Shown here piece by piece: positions 1-9,859 of a stretch of DNA of 64,000 nucleotides. Source of the DNA: Kaistella flava (ex Peng et al. 2021). Its GTDB lineage: Bacteria; Bacteroidota; Bacteroidia; Flavobacteriales; Weeksellaceae. The stretch spans positions 2,790,001 through 2,854,000 of the forward strand of contig NZ_CP040442.1 in the NCBI RefSeq assembly GCF_015191005.1. Direction: 5' to 3'. Each line of letters starts with the position of its first letter. Position 1 is the first letter of the stretch. The position numbers and the translations under genes were made by a program. The notes beneath the pieces were generated by a model. It was not told the DNA's origin and did no database searches. It saw nothing but the letters and a program-made list of their open reading frames with translations.

Positions 1-1610
1 TTCATATCATTAAAAGATAAATTTAAACCAACTTCTGGAGTAAAAGTCCATTTCTTGTGAGAAAAACCAACCGAAGCTGAATGGTTTGCTGTAAAGGTTT
101 TTAGAGCAATACTTTGATCTAATCTGCCATAATGAACACTATTAGAATCCCGACCAAACTGTTTGTCAAGGTCAAAGAAGTTTTCGTTGGTAGCAGACAA
201 ATTTTGACGGTCTGTTTGATAAGAAATATAGCTCATGAAATTCACCAGTTTTTCTTTCCAGGGAATAATTGTACTTAATGAGTTCTTGAAAACGCCCGTT
301 GGTGCGCTCAGTGCTTCATCCAGAGAAATATTTTTTAGTTTAGGATCTGGAACGGCCATATCGTATCTCGTTCCAGCGAATCCACGATCCTCATTCCAGA
401 AACCATTCCAGGTTGTGGTGTTTTTAAAGAATCCTTTCTTGGCATTTTTGGTAATAATGATTTCTCCTTTTGCAGCATTGCTATAAAAATTATTAGATTC
501 TTCATTCGTTATTTTTCCGGCTTTAAAGAAACCGGTATCTTGCTCATAAATGGTTTCACTTTTAGAATCTCTGTTAATTGAGTTATTGGTATAACTCGTA
601 CTAGCTTTTAATTCCCATTCTTTACTTTTAAATGGATTGGTCAAAACATTGGCAGAGAAAAAATGTACATTGTTCATCAAATATCTTTTTTCAGGAATAT
701 TTGGCGTGCTTGCTTTATCAACACTCAACCAATAATTTCCGGCAGATTGTCCTCTTCTACCTTCGTAACGATTTCCGAAAGCCAACATATTTCCTTCTCT
801 TTCTACGCTTTCGCCGTTATTATTGGCTTTATAATTCACCACCCACTGATTTTTCTGTCCGAAAAACATTGGTGTCAATTTTACATTCCAGAGCAAAGGA
901 TCCAGTCCAACACCTATTTCTCCACGACCGGTCATCGTTACAGCTTTCTTTAATTTAATATTAATAGCAGCATTTTCTGAAGGAACTTTATCCTGAAGAA
1001 TTTTTACTGGTTGGTGATTTTCCAATACCTCCACTTTTGAAACGGCTCCTGTTGGCAAAGAATTATTGATGGTTCCGTAACCACCTTCCATTAAATCTTT
1101 TCCGTTGACATAAAATTTATTGATGGGTTCACCTTGGTAAAGAACAGTTCCATCTTTATTGACATCAATCCCAGGAATTTTCTTTAGTACATCAGAAAGT
1201 GTTCGGTCCGATTTACTTTCAAAAGCTTTAATATCATAAGAAATTGTATCGCCTCTTTTGGTAATCATTTTGGCTTTCAACTTTACTTCTTTAATTTCAG
1301 TAGCGTCCGGTTGCAAAGTGAAAGTCTGTGTTTGATTTTCATTTTTCACTACTTTTTGCAACGGTTTTTGATTAAAGGCTTTGATCTTCACATCAACATT
1401 TTGCTCTGGCGTGGTAAACGTTACTTTGTATTCTCCTTTAGAATTGGTGATTGAATAAGCGATGATTGCATCTTTGCCCACTTCCTCTACCGTAACACTT
1501 GCGCTCGGAATTGGTTGACCATCAGTATCTATAACTTTCCCACTAATAGTAGATTGTGCCCAGGAATAAACGGCAAAGAACAAAACAAAAAGAGTCGAAA
1601 TTTTTCTCAT
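1..1610 (-). CDS. TonB-dependent receptor-like outer membrane protein (3' end cut by window)
   Basis: The reading frame starts at the ATG at 1608-1610 and runs off the left edge without a stop. The N-terminus (MRKISTLFVLFFAVYSWAQ) is a signal peptide. It is followed by a carboxypeptidase-regulatory-like beta-sandwich (about residues 20-100; 'ISGKVIDTDGQPIPSASV') and a plug-like domain (about 120-210, containing 'FYVNGKDLMEGGYG'). The remainder is rich in aromatic and Asn/Ser residues, as in an outer-membrane barrel. Family knowledge: such proteins import or handle ligands at the outer membrane with TonB energy; the substrate cannot be told. The barrel's C-terminal part lies outside the window. 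Confidence 0.85.
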   Translation of the reverse strand, partial: MRKISTLFVLFFAVYSWAQSTISGKVIDTDGQPIPSASVTVEEVGKDAIIAYSITNSKGEYKVTFTTPEQNVDVKIKAFNQKPLQKVVKNENQTQTFTLQPDATEIKEVKLKAKMITKRGDTISYDIKAFESKSDRTLSDVLKKIPGIDVNKDGTVLYQGEPINKFYVNGKDLMEGGYGTINNSLPTGAVSKVEVLENHQPVKILQDKVPSENAAINIKLKKAVTMTGRGEIGVGLDPLLWNVKLTPMFFGQKNQWVVNYKANNNGESVEREGNMLAFGNRYEGRRGQSAGNYWLSVDKASTPNIPEKRYLMNNVHFFSANVLTNPFKSKEWELKASTSYTNNSINRDSKSETIYEQDTGFFKAGKITNEESNNFYSNAAKGEIIITKNAKKGFFKNTTTWNGFWNEDRGFAGTRYDMAVPDPKLKNISLDEALSAPTGVFKNSLSTIIPWKEKLVNFMSYISYQTDRQNLSATNENFFDLDKQFGRDSNSVHYGRLDQSIALKTFTANHSASVGFSHKKWTFTPEVGLNLSFNDM

Positions 1611-1745
1611 GAAAACATTTATTAATTAGTACTAGAATCGCCACAAATGTTACAGCGAACTGATATGATGCGTGATTCAGCAGAAGGTTAAAGAATAATC
1701 TCATTTTCAATCTACCATAAAGTAATATGGAAATCATTTTTTTAG

Positions 1746-1753
1746 TAATTTTG
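1746..1753 (+). promoter_or_regulatory. Candidate Bacteroidota -7 promoter element
   Basis: TAATTTTG matches the Bacteroidota sigma-A -7 motif TAnnTTTG and lies 20 bases before the ATG at 1774. No clear -33 TTG is seen at the usual distance, so this is only a candidate promoter for the cupin-like gene. Confidence 0.4.
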
Positions 1754-1773
1754 TTGATCTAACACTTGCTCCT

Positions 1774-2655
1774 ATGGGACTTCATTTACAACCTATCGAT
1801 ATCGTAGAGTCGATTACCAAAGAAGAATTTCGCGAAAAGTACCTGCTGCCAAGAAAGCCTGTGGTAATTAAAAACATGTCGAAAAATTGGCCCGCTTACG
1901 AAAAGTGGACCATGGATTATATGAAAGAAATGGTTGGAGATGTTGAAGTTCCGCTTTATGATTCGTCGAAAGCAGATCCTTCCGCACCGATTAATTCCTC
2001 GGCAGCAAAAATGAAATTTACCGATTATATCGATTTAATTAAAGAGAAACCGACCGATTTACGGATTTTCCTTTTTGATCCCATTAAACAGGCACCGAAA
2101 CTTTTAGATGATTATATTTCTCCAAAAGACTTAATGGGTGGTTTTCTAGACCAATATCCGAATATGTTTTTCGGTGGAAAGGGCTCAGAAACTTTCCTGC
2201 ATTTTGATATTGATATGGCTCATATTTTCCACACGCATTTTAATGGCAGAAAGCATATTTTGCTTTTTGACAATAAATGGAAAGAACGACTTTATCAAAT
2301 TCCGTACGCAACTTATTCGCTGGAAGATTATGATATTGCCAATCCTGATTTTGAACAATTCCCTGCTTTAAATGGTATTGAAGGAATTGAATGTTTTCTG
2401 GAACACGGTGATACTTTGTTTATGCCGACAGGCTGGTGGCATTATATGAAATATCTGGATGGCAGTTTTTCAATTTCTCAAAGAGCTTGGGACAAATCCT
2501 GGGCGGTAAAAGCACATTCCCTTTGGAATCTAACTATTCAGCGAAACTTCGACAATTTTATGAAAAAGAAATTCAAGAAAAAATACATGGACTGGAAAGA
2601 GAAAAAAGCCATCGAACGAGCAAATCACGCTTTGAGAAAAGGTTTACCGAAATAG
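1774..2655 (+). CDS. Cupin-like / JmjC-fold protein
   Basis: The 293-residue soluble protein has an HxD...H iron-binding triad typical of JmjC-like Fe(II)/2-oxoglutarate oxygenases: His143-Phe-Asp145 in 'FLHFDIDMAH' and His223 in 'MPTGWWHYMKY'. The 'GDTLFMPTGWWH' turn is characteristic of the cupin_8 family. The C-terminus is a strongly basic, Lys-rich helix. Family knowledge suggests a hydroxylase, possibly acting on protein or RNA; the substrate is unknown. The gene stands alone, divergent from the TonB-linked gene and convergent with the DoxX gene. Confidence 0.8.
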   Translation: MGLHLQPIDIVESITKEEFREKYLLPRKPVVIKNMSKNWPAYEKWTMDYMKEMVGDVEVPLYDSSKADPSAPINSSAAKMKFTDYIDLIKEKPTDLRIFLFDPIKQAPKLLDDYISPKDLMGGFLDQYPNMFFGGKGSETFLHFDIDMAHIFHTHFNGRKHILLFDNKWKERLYQIPYATYSLEDYDIANPDFEQFPALNGIEGIECFLEHGDTLFMPTGWWHYMKYLDGSFSISQRAWDKSWAVKAHSLWNLTIQRNFDNFMKKKFKKKYMDWKEKKAIERANHALRKGLPK

Positions 2656-2659
2656 CAAA

Positions 2660-2694
2660 AAATGCTTTTAGAGATTATTCTAAAAGCGTTTTTT
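2660..2694. terminator. Bidirectional hairpin terminator
   Basis: The 9-bp stem GCTTTTAGA (2664-2672) pairs with TCTAAAAGC (2679-2687). It is flanked by an A-run on the left and a T-run on the right, between the convergent cupin-like and DoxX genes. Confidence 0.8.
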
Positions 2695-2697
2695 ATT

Positions 2698-3090
2698 TCA
2701 GGATTTTTTAAATTTCTTTAAAACATCTGTAGAATAAAGAGCAAAAAAGATAAGAAGGGGTTGAAAAAATAACCTCATCAATCTTTTGGAATCCGTATCT
2801 AATCCGAATCCGTCGCGATGGTCTATATACTGAGCAATGTTTCCTGGAAAAACCAACACAAAGAAAACAGCCAACGCTAAACCTACGTATTGCTTTTGTT
2901 TCGTAAAGAAAATCATGGCTAATCCAAAAATAATTTCCACCACTCCAGAAGCTAAAACCACGAAATCTTTGGAAAGTGGGATCCAGTCCGGAACTTGCGC
3001 CTGAAATGTTTCACGAGCATAAGTAAGGTGGCCAATTCCTGCCAAAAGCATAAAGACGCCCAATGCTATTCTTATTAAATTTTTAATCAT
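2698..3090 (-). CDS. DoxX-like four-helix membrane protein
   Basis: The 130-residue protein has about four hydrophobic helices, with the family signature 'MLLAGIGHLTYA' near the N-terminus and 'LASGVVEIIFGLAMI' in the middle. DoxX/MauE-like proteins are small integral membrane proteins of mostly unknown function, some linked to redox or quinone-dependent processes. A second paralogue lies at 16925-17278 and shares the pattern 'AGILHF...LSGVAEVICGLLFLF'. Confidence 0.8.
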   Translation of the reverse strand: MIKNLIRIALGVFMLLAGIGHLTYARETFQAQVPDWIPLSKDFVVLASGVVEIIFGLAMIFFTKQKQYVGLALAVFFVLVFPGNIAQYIDHRDGFGLDTDSKRLMRLFFQPLLIFFALYSTDVLKKFKKS

Positions 3091-3129
3091 CGTTCGCTAT
3101 TTGTGTTTATTTAGATGAATATTTTAAAT

Positions 3130-4827
3130 TTATAAAATTCTATAAATCGGATATAAACCAACGCTTCCTTCGTAATAATCAGAATGTTTGTAAACCCATT
3201 CCAGCTGAGCATTTCCATCTTTTGCAAAATCAGGATTGGCGATTTTTTCGAATTCGAAAGCGGTTCTTAAAACCTGATTGTTTTTTAATAAATCTGCAGC
3301 AGTATCTTCGAAAACATAATCAGAGAAGTATTCTTTTTGACCGAGTATCCCATCAAAGAAATTCCAGTTGAAGAAAGAATCAGTTGCTTCCGGCTCTAAA
3401 GTTTCCAATAAATATTTTACACCGTATTGTTTAGTTGAAACTAAAAAATCTCCTTTTCTGAATTTAAAGTTTTTCGTTTCCGATTTTACTTGGGTATCGT
3501 AATGAAGATAATGTCCTTCGTAAGGACTCTTTACCGTTTTATAATCAGCAATCCGATATTGTTGTGAAAAAATGGTGGAATCCTGTTTAATTTCCTTAAT
3601 CACAATATTATTCCGTTTTAAATAGTCCAAAACTTTTTGTTCTGATTTCGGAATCACATAAAAGGTTGGAATTGAAATTTCTTTAGTAGGAATATATTGG
3701 TTATAAAACTTTACTTTTCTGTTAAAAGGTTTATTTCTATCATAGAACAATCTTGGTTTTCCAGAAACTTCACTTGGTTTTTTGCCAGCTTCAAAACCTT
3801 TGAAATCAATCATTTGAAATTTTGTACTGTCTACTTTCCATTGAATTGGATATTTCTTTTTAGGTTGGTAATCTGCCAAACTTTCAGCCATTAGTTTTTG
3901 AATTTCCCTGGCGTTTTTGGCGGTATAATTAATGGAACTCAGCATGTATTCATAAGTTGCACGAACACGGTCTTTATAAGGTTTCAGCATGTGTGTCTCG
4001 GCAACTGTTCCCATTGTATTAAATAACGTTGTATAACCGGTCGCATATCTCGGAGAATCCATAAATGCAGGAAAACCTTCATCCGGAGAATCACCGTGAA
4101 TATTGACATAAGGCGTGGTCAGAATTCCTTGTTTTTCTAAAGTTTGTAGAATTTCAGGTTGCATTTTTTGGTTGAAATAATTCCCGATTTTTCCGCCCAA
4201 TCTTTCCTTGTTTGTAGAAATATAGGTGAATAAGTATTGGTAATCTGCACCGTTGCTTACATGATTATCGATGAAATAAATTGGTTTAAAATGCTGAAAA
4301 ATCTGTTGAAAAGCTTTTGCGTTTTCGGTATCGTTTTTAATGAAATCACGGTTCAGATCATAGTTTCTCGCATTGCCACGGAAACCATATTCTTCAGGAC
4401 CGTTTTGGTTAGCTCGGCTGTGTGATCCTCTTCTTAACATTCCGGAAATATTATAAGCTTCAACGGCGACGATTTTCAGATTTTTAACCGAAAGTTTTCC
4501 AGTTGCGAAATCCCGCATCATCATCATGGTGGCATCTATTCCGTCGGGTTCTCCAGGATGAATCCCATTATTGATAAGGATTGTCGGAACGTTTTTATCT
4601 TTTGAATTATTAAAAATGACCACTTTTATAGGTTCTCCATTATCGTCAGTTCCAAAAGATTCTGTTGAGATAGTTTTAAACTCTTTCGCCAAATCATCGT
4701 AATATTTTACCATTTCTGCGTAGGTCGTAGTTTGGTTTCCGTTGCCTTTTTCGTAGGGTGTTTGATATTTCATTTGTGAGAAAATTAAGGTTGAACTTAA
4801 AAGGAAAACTGCGGTTAGAAATTTCAT
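3130..4827 (-). CDS. M14-family zinc carboxypeptidase, secreted
   Basis: The 565-residue protein starts with a signal peptide (MKFLTAVFLLSSTLIFS). The zinc site His90-x-x-Glu93 lies in 'NNGIHPGEPDG', a later His in 'YFIDNHVSNGADYQ', and the probable catalytic Glu in 'GTVAETHML'. This is the M14 (carboxypeptidase A-like) order. A C-terminal extension of about 250 residues is seen in flavobacterial members. It probably trims peptides in the periplasm or outside the cell. Its start lies 48 bp from a divergent lipoprotein gene. Confidence 0.85.
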   Translation of the reverse strand: MKFLTAVFLLSSTLIFSQMKYQTPYEKGNGNQTTTYAEMVKYYDDLAKEFKTISTESFGTDDNGEPIKVVIFNNSKDKNVPTILINNGIHPGEPDGIDATMMMMRDFATGKLSVKNLKIVAVEAYNISGMLRRGSHSRANQNGPEEYGFRGNARNYDLNRDFIKNDTENAKAFQQIFQHFKPIYFIDNHVSNGADYQYLFTYISTNKERLGGKIGNYFNQKMQPEILQTLEKQGILTTPYVNIHGDSPDEGFPAFMDSPRYATGYTTLFNTMGTVAETHMLKPYKDRVRATYEYMLSSINYTAKNAREIQKLMAESLADYQPKKKYPIQWKVDSTKFQMIDFKGFEAGKKPSEVSGKPRLFYDRNKPFNRKVKFYNQYIPTKEISIPTFYVIPKSEQKVLDYLKRNNIVIKEIKQDSTIFSQQYRIADYKTVKSPYEGHYLHYDTQVKSETKNFKFRKGDFLVSTKQYGVKYLLETLEPEATDSFFNWNFFDGILGQKEYFSDYVFEDTAADLLKNNQVLRTAFEFEKIANPDFAKDGNAQLEWVYKHSDYYEGSVGLYPIYRIL

Positions 4828-4860
4828 TGATTTTAATTTACACGAAATTACAAAAAATAG

Positions 4861-4868
4861 TATCTTTA
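4861..4868 (+). promoter_or_regulatory. Candidate -7 element for lipoprotein gene
   Basis: TATCTTTA is one base off TAnnTTTG and sits 7 bases before the ATG at 4876. If used, the transcript would be nearly leaderless, so this is a weak call. Confidence 0.3.
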
Positions 4869-4875
4869 TTAACTT

Positions 4876-5658
4876 ATGAATTACCTGAAACTCTTTCTAT
4901 TCTCAATTATTTTAATTGGCTGCAAAAAGAAATCTTTTGCGGACAATATTGTTTTAACGAACAATAATAAAATTGACATGAAATTCCAGGAGTTTAATGA
5001 AGGAATTGGCGAATACGGCTCGTCAATAATTTACATAGGGAAAATAAAAGATTTTATTCCGATTAAGTATTATGTCTCGATGTTTGCACCGCCACCGCCT
5101 CCTCGTCCTCTTGGTTATGTGAAAACAGAAAAAGATATTAATGATTCTATTGTCTTCAATAGAATGCGTGACAAATATTTTCATAGTGAGTTTGGTAGAA
5201 TGCAATTTTCAAATAAACCGGTCAAGTTTGATTCTCTTACTCACGATCTATTAGAAATTGTCGTGAAACCAAACGATACAATTCCTCATTTTATACTTGA
5301 TTCTTCGAGAAATATTAAAGCATATCAATCATTCCCTGTATTTGTGAAAAATATTTCCGGTAGAAAGATTACACTTCGTGAATATCAATCATTAGGAATT
5401 TTTGTACTTAACAAAAAGAATAAGTGGCAATTAATCTGGAATGATAATGCTTTTGTTTGTGGAGATGATATGTTAAACCGAAGATACTGGATTTTGAATC
5501 CTAATGAAATTATCGTCTTTTCGGTTAACTATTTTAAAGGTGAAATGAAAACGAAATTTAAAGTTGGGTTATCGGATAGTTTTTTATCTAAAGAATTCGA
5601 AGGAAATATTAATCCGAAATTATTTGAAAAGCAGAGTAGAATTTTTGAACTACAATAA
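4876..5658 (+). CDS. Predicted lipoprotein of unknown function
   Basis: The 260-residue protein has a lipoprotein signal: hydrophobic helix then lipobox 'LIGC' with Cys16, followed by Lys-Lys-Lys. A polyproline run (PPPPPRP) lies at about residues 73-80. I recognise no family. The rest looks like a beta-rich periplasmic or outer-membrane-anchored domain. It is monocistronic, divergent from the M14 peptidase and followed by a strong terminator. Confidence 0.7.
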   Translation: MNYLKLFLFSIILIGCKKKSFADNIVLTNNNKIDMKFQEFNEGIGEYGSSIIYIGKIKDFIPIKYYVSMFAPPPPPRPLGYVKTEKDINDSIVFNRMRDKYFHSEFGRMQFSNKPVKFDSLTHDLLEIVVKPNDTIPHFILDSSRNIKAYQSFPVFVKNISGRKITLREYQSLGIFVLNKKNKWQLIWNDNAFVCGDDMLNRRYWILNPNEIIVFSVNYFKGEMKTKFKVGLSDSFLSKEFEGNINPKLFEKQSRIFELQ

Positions 5659-5690
5659 AAAAATTCCTGAACGAATTCAGGAATTTTTAA
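5657..5690. terminator. Hairpin terminator
   Basis: The 11-bp stem AAATTCCTGAA (5661-5671) pairs with TTCAGGAATTT (5676-5686), with A-run before and T-run after. It ends the lipoprotein gene. Confidence 0.85.
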
Positions 5691-5719
5691 TATTATATAG
5701 TCTTTGAAGAAGCGAAAAT

Positions 5720-5804
5720 CTGCAGCCCGGCTTGAGTGGAGCTCTTTTTATCCGCCGCGGCGGATAAAAAAGCGGGAACGGAAGACGGAAATGTCTGCCC
5801 AAAT
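5720..5804. repeat. Dispersed intergenic repeat, family B copy 1
   Basis: It shares conserved ends (CTGCAGCCCGGCTTGA at left, GGAAGACGGA...CTGCCCAAAT at right) with 59072-59166. The core is a perfect 26-bp palindrome at 5745-5770 made of T5-ATCCGCCG and its complement. It lies just downstream of the lepA 3' end and of the preceding terminator. Confidence 0.7.
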
Positions 5805-5811
5805 AAATAGA

Positions 5812-7608
5812 TTAATCGTTCAGCTTCAACACCGCCATAAATGCAGATTGAGGAACTTCTACTCTACCAATTTGTTTCATTTTCTTTTTACCTTCTTTCT
5901 GTTTTTCCAACAGTTTACGTTTACGGGAAATATCTCCACCGTAACATTTTGCAGTAACGTCTTTTCTTAAAGCTTTGATGCTTTCTCTGGCAATAACTTT
6001 GGCTCCTAAAGCTGCCTGAACCGCAATATCAAACTGTTGTCTCGGAATCAGTTCGCGTAATTTCTCACACATTCTTTTTCCAATATAAAATGCGTTGCTA
6101 TCGTGAATTAATGAAGAAAGGGCATCTACCATATCGCCATTGATCAGAATATCCATCTTCACTAATTTGGAAGCACGGAAACCAATCGGATGATAATCGA
6201 AGGACGCATATCCTTTGGAAACAGATTTTAAACGGTCATAAAAGTCAAAAACAACTTCTGCTAAAGGCATGTTGAAAACAAGCTCTACCCGATCTGAAGT
6301 CAGATAACTTTGACCAACAATTTCCCCTCTTTTTTCGATACACAAAGTCATTACCGGACCAACATAATCTGACTTGGTAATGATGGAAGCTTTGATAAAC
6401 GGCTCTTCAACGCGATCCATTATCATCGGATCCGTCATTTCGGAAGGGTTGTTAATTAAGATCATGGTATCTGGATCTTTTTTGGTATAACCGTGGTAAG
6501 AAACGTTGGGCACGGTCGTAATAACGTCCATGTTGAATTCTCGGTCTAATCTTTCCTGAACGATTTCCATGTGAAGCATTCCAAGGAATCCACAACGGAA
6601 ACCAAATCCAAGTGCTGCGGAACTTTCTGGTTCGAAAACTAAAGAGGCATCATTCAAACGAAGTTTTTCTAAAGAGAAACGCAGCTCTTCAAAATCCTCA
6701 GATTCGATTGGATAAATCCCGGCGAAAACCATTGGTTTCACTTCTTCGAAACCGTCGATTGCTTCTGTAGCGCCGTGTTCAAAAGTGGTGATGGTATCTC
6801 CTACTTTTACTTCGCGGGCATCTTTAATTCCGGAAATAATATAACCTACATCGCCCGTTTTAATTTCTTTCTTCGGGGTTTGTTTTAATTTTAAAGTACC
6901 AACTTCATCGGCTTCATACATTTTGTTGGTCGCCATGAATTTAATTCGCTGACCTTTTTTAATACTTCCGTTAACGACTTTGAAGTACGCTTCAATTCCA
7001 CGGAAAGGATTATAAACAGAATCAAAAATTAATGCCTGTAACGGTCCGTCTTCATTTCCAACCGGAGCGGGAATTCTATTAACAATATGTTCCAATAATT
7101 CATGAACACCTTCACCAGTTTTTCCGGAAACGCGTAAAACATCTTCATATTCACAACCAATTAAGCCCATGATTTCATCGGTAACTTCTTCTGGATTTGC
7201 AGAAGGTAAATCGATTTTATTCAAAATTGGAATGATGGTTAAATCATTTTCCAAAGCGAGATATAAGTTGCTTATTGTTTGAGCCTGAATACTTTGTGCA
7301 GCATCAACGATAAGAAGCGCTCCTTCACAAGCAGCGATAGAACGTGAAACTTCGTAAGAAAAATCAACGTGTCCCGGAGTATCAATTAGGTTAAGAACAT
7401 ATTTCTCACCATTTAATTCATAATCCATTTGAATGGCGTGAGACTTAATAGTAATCCCGCGTTCTTTTTCAATATCCATGTCATCCAACGTCTGAGACTG
7501 GAGTTCTCTTTGGGTCACCGTATTGGTATATTCCAAAAGTCTGTCTGCCAAAGTGGATTTACCGTGGTCAATATGTGCAATAATGCAAAAATTCCGTATG
7601 TTCTTCAT
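5812..7608 (-). CDS. lepA: Elongation factor 4 (LepA)
   Basis: The 598-residue length is full for the family. GTPase motifs are G1 'AHIDHGKST' (residues 10-18), switch/G3 'DTPGHVDF' and G4 'NKIDLP', followed by EF-G-like domains and the LepA-specific C-terminal domain ('[20 protein letters not shown]'). This translational GTPase binds ribosomes and promotes back-translocation or initiation-related quality control. It is monocistronic, with a good -7 element upstream at 7628-7635. Confidence 0.97.
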   Translation of the reverse strand: MKNIRNFCIIAHIDHGKSTLADRLLEYTNTVTQRELQSQTLDDMDIEKERGITIKSHAIQMDYELNGEKYVLNLIDTPGHVDFSYEVSRSIAACEGALLIVDAAQSIQAQTISNLYLALENDLTIIPILNKIDLPSANPEEVTDEIMGLIGCEYEDVLRVSGKTGEGVHELLEHIVNRIPAPVGNEDGPLQALIFDSVYNPFRGIEAYFKVVNGSIKKGQRIKFMATNKMYEADEVGTLKLKQTPKKEIKTGDVGYIISGIKDAREVKVGDTITTFEHGATEAIDGFEEVKPMVFAGIYPIESEDFEELRFSLEKLRLNDASLVFEPESSAALGFGFRCGFLGMLHMEIVQERLDREFNMDVITTVPNVSYHGYTKKDPDTMILINNPSEMTDPMIMDRVEEPFIKASIITKSDYVGPVMTLCIEKRGEIVGQSYLTSDRVELVFNMPLAEVVFDFYDRLKSVSKGYASFDYHPIGFRASKLVKMDILINGDMVDALSSLIHDSNAFYIGKRMCEKLRELIPRQQFDIAVQAALGAKVIARESIKALRKDVTAKCYGGDISRKRKLLEKQKEGKKKMKQIGRVEVPQSAFMAVLKLND

Positions 7609-7627
7609 CTATAATTATCGTAATCTG

Positions 7628-7635
7628 CAAAGATA
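7628..7635 (-). promoter_or_regulatory. Promoter -7 element of lepA
   Basis: Read on the minus strand this is TATCTTTG, an exact TAnnTTTG match followed by C, about 20 bases upstream of the lepA ATG. Confidence 0.55.
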
Positions 7636-7680
7636 ATGAAAGTGAATAGAAAATAATCATTTTTTATCTAAAGTCAAAAT

Positions 7681-8685
7681 TTACTTTTCAAAGCTGTATT
7701 CTCCATTTAAAAAATCGATATAAATAGGATATCTTTCATCCTTTAAAGCTTTATTATATTTTACATTAAACTCTATTCCTGCGGCAATTCCACCCACTAC
7801 GCCGAATAGAAAATAAGCAGAAGACACATTAATTTCCTCCGGAAACAACATATATTTATTACCCATCACAAAATAGCCTCTCTGATCTTTTTGTAAATCA
7901 AGAAATCCAGCTTGCGTATTTTTATAGGCTTTTCCATTTTCTACATAACTGTAAATTTTTCTAGCCGGAATTCGCTCATCTTTGGAATTGACCGCTCTCA
8001 CTACTTCATCTTTATTTTTGATAAGTTGGTAATTGTCAATTGGTGTTTGATTAAAGAAACTGTTATAATCCAGATAAACCCCATCTTTCAAACCAGTTTC
8101 GGAAAAAGCAGGATAATTTGATTTTAAGGTTTCGTTATAACCAATCAATTCATTGCTGGGAATTGCAATACCTAAAGGAGCTGCGCGATAAGTATCGAAC
8201 ATTAATTTTTGGAGAACCTTTTGTGTATTTTCTGAAAAAACATCGGGAATTCCACCCACTTCTTTTGTATTTAAACTAATGACATTATCGTATCTTTTTA
8301 AGAAATAATAGCTATTATCTTTCTTAAGGAAAGTACTGAATTTCATTTCTAACACACAGAAAATTTCTTTGTTGCGAATGTCATTTGAAATATTCAAACC
8401 TTCTACAAGCATTACAATGTCATTGGTCCCCTTGTCTCTTTTTTTATTGGCCTTTTCGAACCAATTTTCAAGATCTTGACTTAAATTATCGGTCGGGAAC
8501 TTGAAAGAATAATATTTTCCTCTGAATACAATATCTTTAATTGTTTGATCTTTCCGTGCATCAATAACTTCAAAACTCCTCGTAGTTCCTGTATAATCTT
8601 TCACAGGATAGTTCAGTTTTACAGATTGCTTATTTTGAGCAAAAAGTAAAAACGGTAACATAACTAATAAAAGTCCTTTTTTCAT
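7681..8685 (-). CDS. Secreted protein of unknown function
   Basis: I place the start at the ATG at 8683-8685, nine codons inside the longest frame, because it begins a signal peptide (MKKGLLLVMLPFLLFAQ). The mature part is about 318 residues with no motif I recognise. A glycine-rich hydrophobic stretch ('FLFGVVGGIAAGIEF') lies near the C-terminus. It may belong to a Bacteroidota-specific family; no function is proposed. It lies between lepA and the sigma operon. Confidence 0.65.
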   Translation of the reverse strand: MKKGLLLVMLPFLLFAQNKQSVKLNYPVKDYTGTTRSFEVIDARKDQTIKDIVFRGKYYSFKFPTDNLSQDLENWFEKANKKRDKGTNDIVMLVEGLNISNDIRNKEIFCVLEMKFSTFLKKDNSYYFLKRYDNVISLNTKEVGGIPDVFSENTQKVLQKLMFDTYRAAPLGIAIPSNELIGYNETLKSNYPAFSETGLKDGVYLDYNSFFNQTPIDNYQLIKNKDEVVRAVNSKDERIPARKIYSYVENGKAYKNTQAGFLDLQKDQRGYFVMGNKYMLFPEEINVSSAYFLFGVVGGIAAGIEFNVKYNKALKDERYPIYIDFLNGEYSFEK

Positions 8686-8729
8686 TTGAAATTGTTTGTT
8701 ACGAAAATACACGTTTAGCTTGAATAAAG

Positions 8730-8762
8730 AACGACCTCTACAATAAAATTATAGAGGTCGTT
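8730..8762 (-). terminator. Hairpin terminator of sigma operon
   Basis: The stem AACGACCTCTA (8730-8740) pairs with TAGAGGTCGTT (8752-8762) just downstream of the gene at 8785. The T-tract that follows on the minus strand is short (CTTTATT). Confidence 0.6.
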
Positions 8763-8784
8763 CAAACATTAAAAAAATAAACTA

Positions 8785-9297
8785 TTATCGCCTGCGCTGC
8801 GGACTCGGATTTCGGGGTCCGTCTTGTTTTTTGTCTAATATCTTGTTGCGCATTTTCCCTTCGGTTTGATACATTTTCAAAACCTGTTGTGGAGAAATCA
8901 CTTTCATGAATTTCTGCGCGTAATTTTTTCTATTGTCCAGAAGTTGTTGACCAACTTCGAAACTTTGATTGAGTTGCTTAGTCGCTTCCTCATCACTCAT
9001 ATTATCGTAATCTTCATTAGCCGTAAACTTCGATTTAATATCATTTTGCTTATCCTGATATTCTGTATAAAGACTTTTAAATTCGGGTTGACTGTTTTGG
9101 GGAACAGCTAATTCTGCAATAATCATTTTCTCGCGAAACTCCTTCAAAAGCGACATCCTTTCATTTGGATTCATTTTCTGAATCACTTCTTTTCTTTGCT
9201 CTGGCTTCATGCTTTTCCAGTCATAAGTCAGTTGTTGTGCGAAACTAAACTGGACTGCTAAAATCAGGGCTAATGCTGCTGCTATCTTTTTCATCAT
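8785..9297 (-). CDS. Sigma-operon periplasmic 'sensor of ECF-type sigma factor'-like protein
   Basis: The 170-residue protein has a signal peptide (to 'FSFAQ') and a helical, charged mature region ('DWKSMKPEQRKEVIQKMNP...') ending in Arg/Pro-rich 'PRNPSPQRRR'. The helical Met/Gln/Lys-rich pattern resembles Spy/LTxxQ-type periplasmic proteins. It is the third gene of an operon with an ECF sigma factor and a membrane anti-sigma-like protein, so a role in envelope-stress sensing is likely, by context. Confidence 0.65.
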   Translation of the reverse strand: MMKKIAAALALILAVQFSFAQQLTYDWKSMKPEQRKEVIQKMNPNERMSLLKEFREKMIIAELAVPQNSQPEFKSLYTEYQDKQNDIKSKFTANEDYDNMSDEEATKQLNQSFEVGQQLLDNRKNYAQKFMKVISPQQVLKMYQTEGKMRNKILDKKQDGPRNPSPQRRR

Positions 9298-9304
9298 TTT
9301 TTTC

Positions 9305-9847
9305 TTAATTATACAAATCCAAATAAATGTCTTGTTCTGTATTTCTTCCTACATCTGCCAATTCTGCAGAAGTAAAACTTGCTAATATTTGATCAACCTG
9401 AACTTCAGGATTTGGTGATACTTTCAGTTTCTTTTGATCAGCAAAACTCACATTTCCTTTCGTTTGAATAGTAGCTGGTTCTGTACTTTCTTTTTGATGA
9501 GTTTGCTCTACAGAAGTTAAATCTTTTTCTAAAGTTTGCAGTGCAATTGTTGCTTCTTTTTGAGGCTTATCATTTGGTAATGTATAAGTTGCAGAGTTAT
9601 TCGCACTAGAAGCATTTTGTCCGAACAATTGAGTTTCTGCTGTAGAATCTGAATTAACAAATACCGTTACTCCAACTATAAGTGCTACTGCAGCCGCAGC
9701 TCCATATGCCCAATTTAATTTTATAATTTTCCCTTGCTTTACAGGAACAGTTTCTAGCAGCACTTTGTTTTGCATGTCCTCAAAAAAACCATCCGGCATT
9801 TTGAAAACATTCTCTCGTTCTAATTTTTCTATATCAAAATCTTTCAT
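9305..9847 (-). CDS. Probable anti-sigma factor (single TM)
   Basis: The 180-residue protein has a short cytosolic N-terminus ('KLERENVFKMPDGFFEDMQNKV'), one transmembrane segment ('YGAAAAVALIVGVTVFV', about residues 49-65) and a Ser/Thr/Gln-rich outer region. It lies 12 bp after the ECF sigma gene and 7 bp before the periplasmic sensor gene. Sequence similarity to known anti-sigma domains is not obvious; the call rests on topology and operon position. Confidence 0.6.
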   Translation of the reverse strand: MKDFDIEKLERENVFKMPDGFFEDMQNKVLLETVPVKQGKIIKLNWAYGAAAAVALIVGVTVFVNSDSTAETQLFGQNASSANNSATYTLPNDKPQKEATIALQTLEKDLTSVEQTHQKESTEPATIQTKGNVSFADQKKLKVSPNPEVQVDQILASFTSAELADVGRNTEQDIYLDLYN

Positions 9848-9859
9848 TTCTAAAGGCTC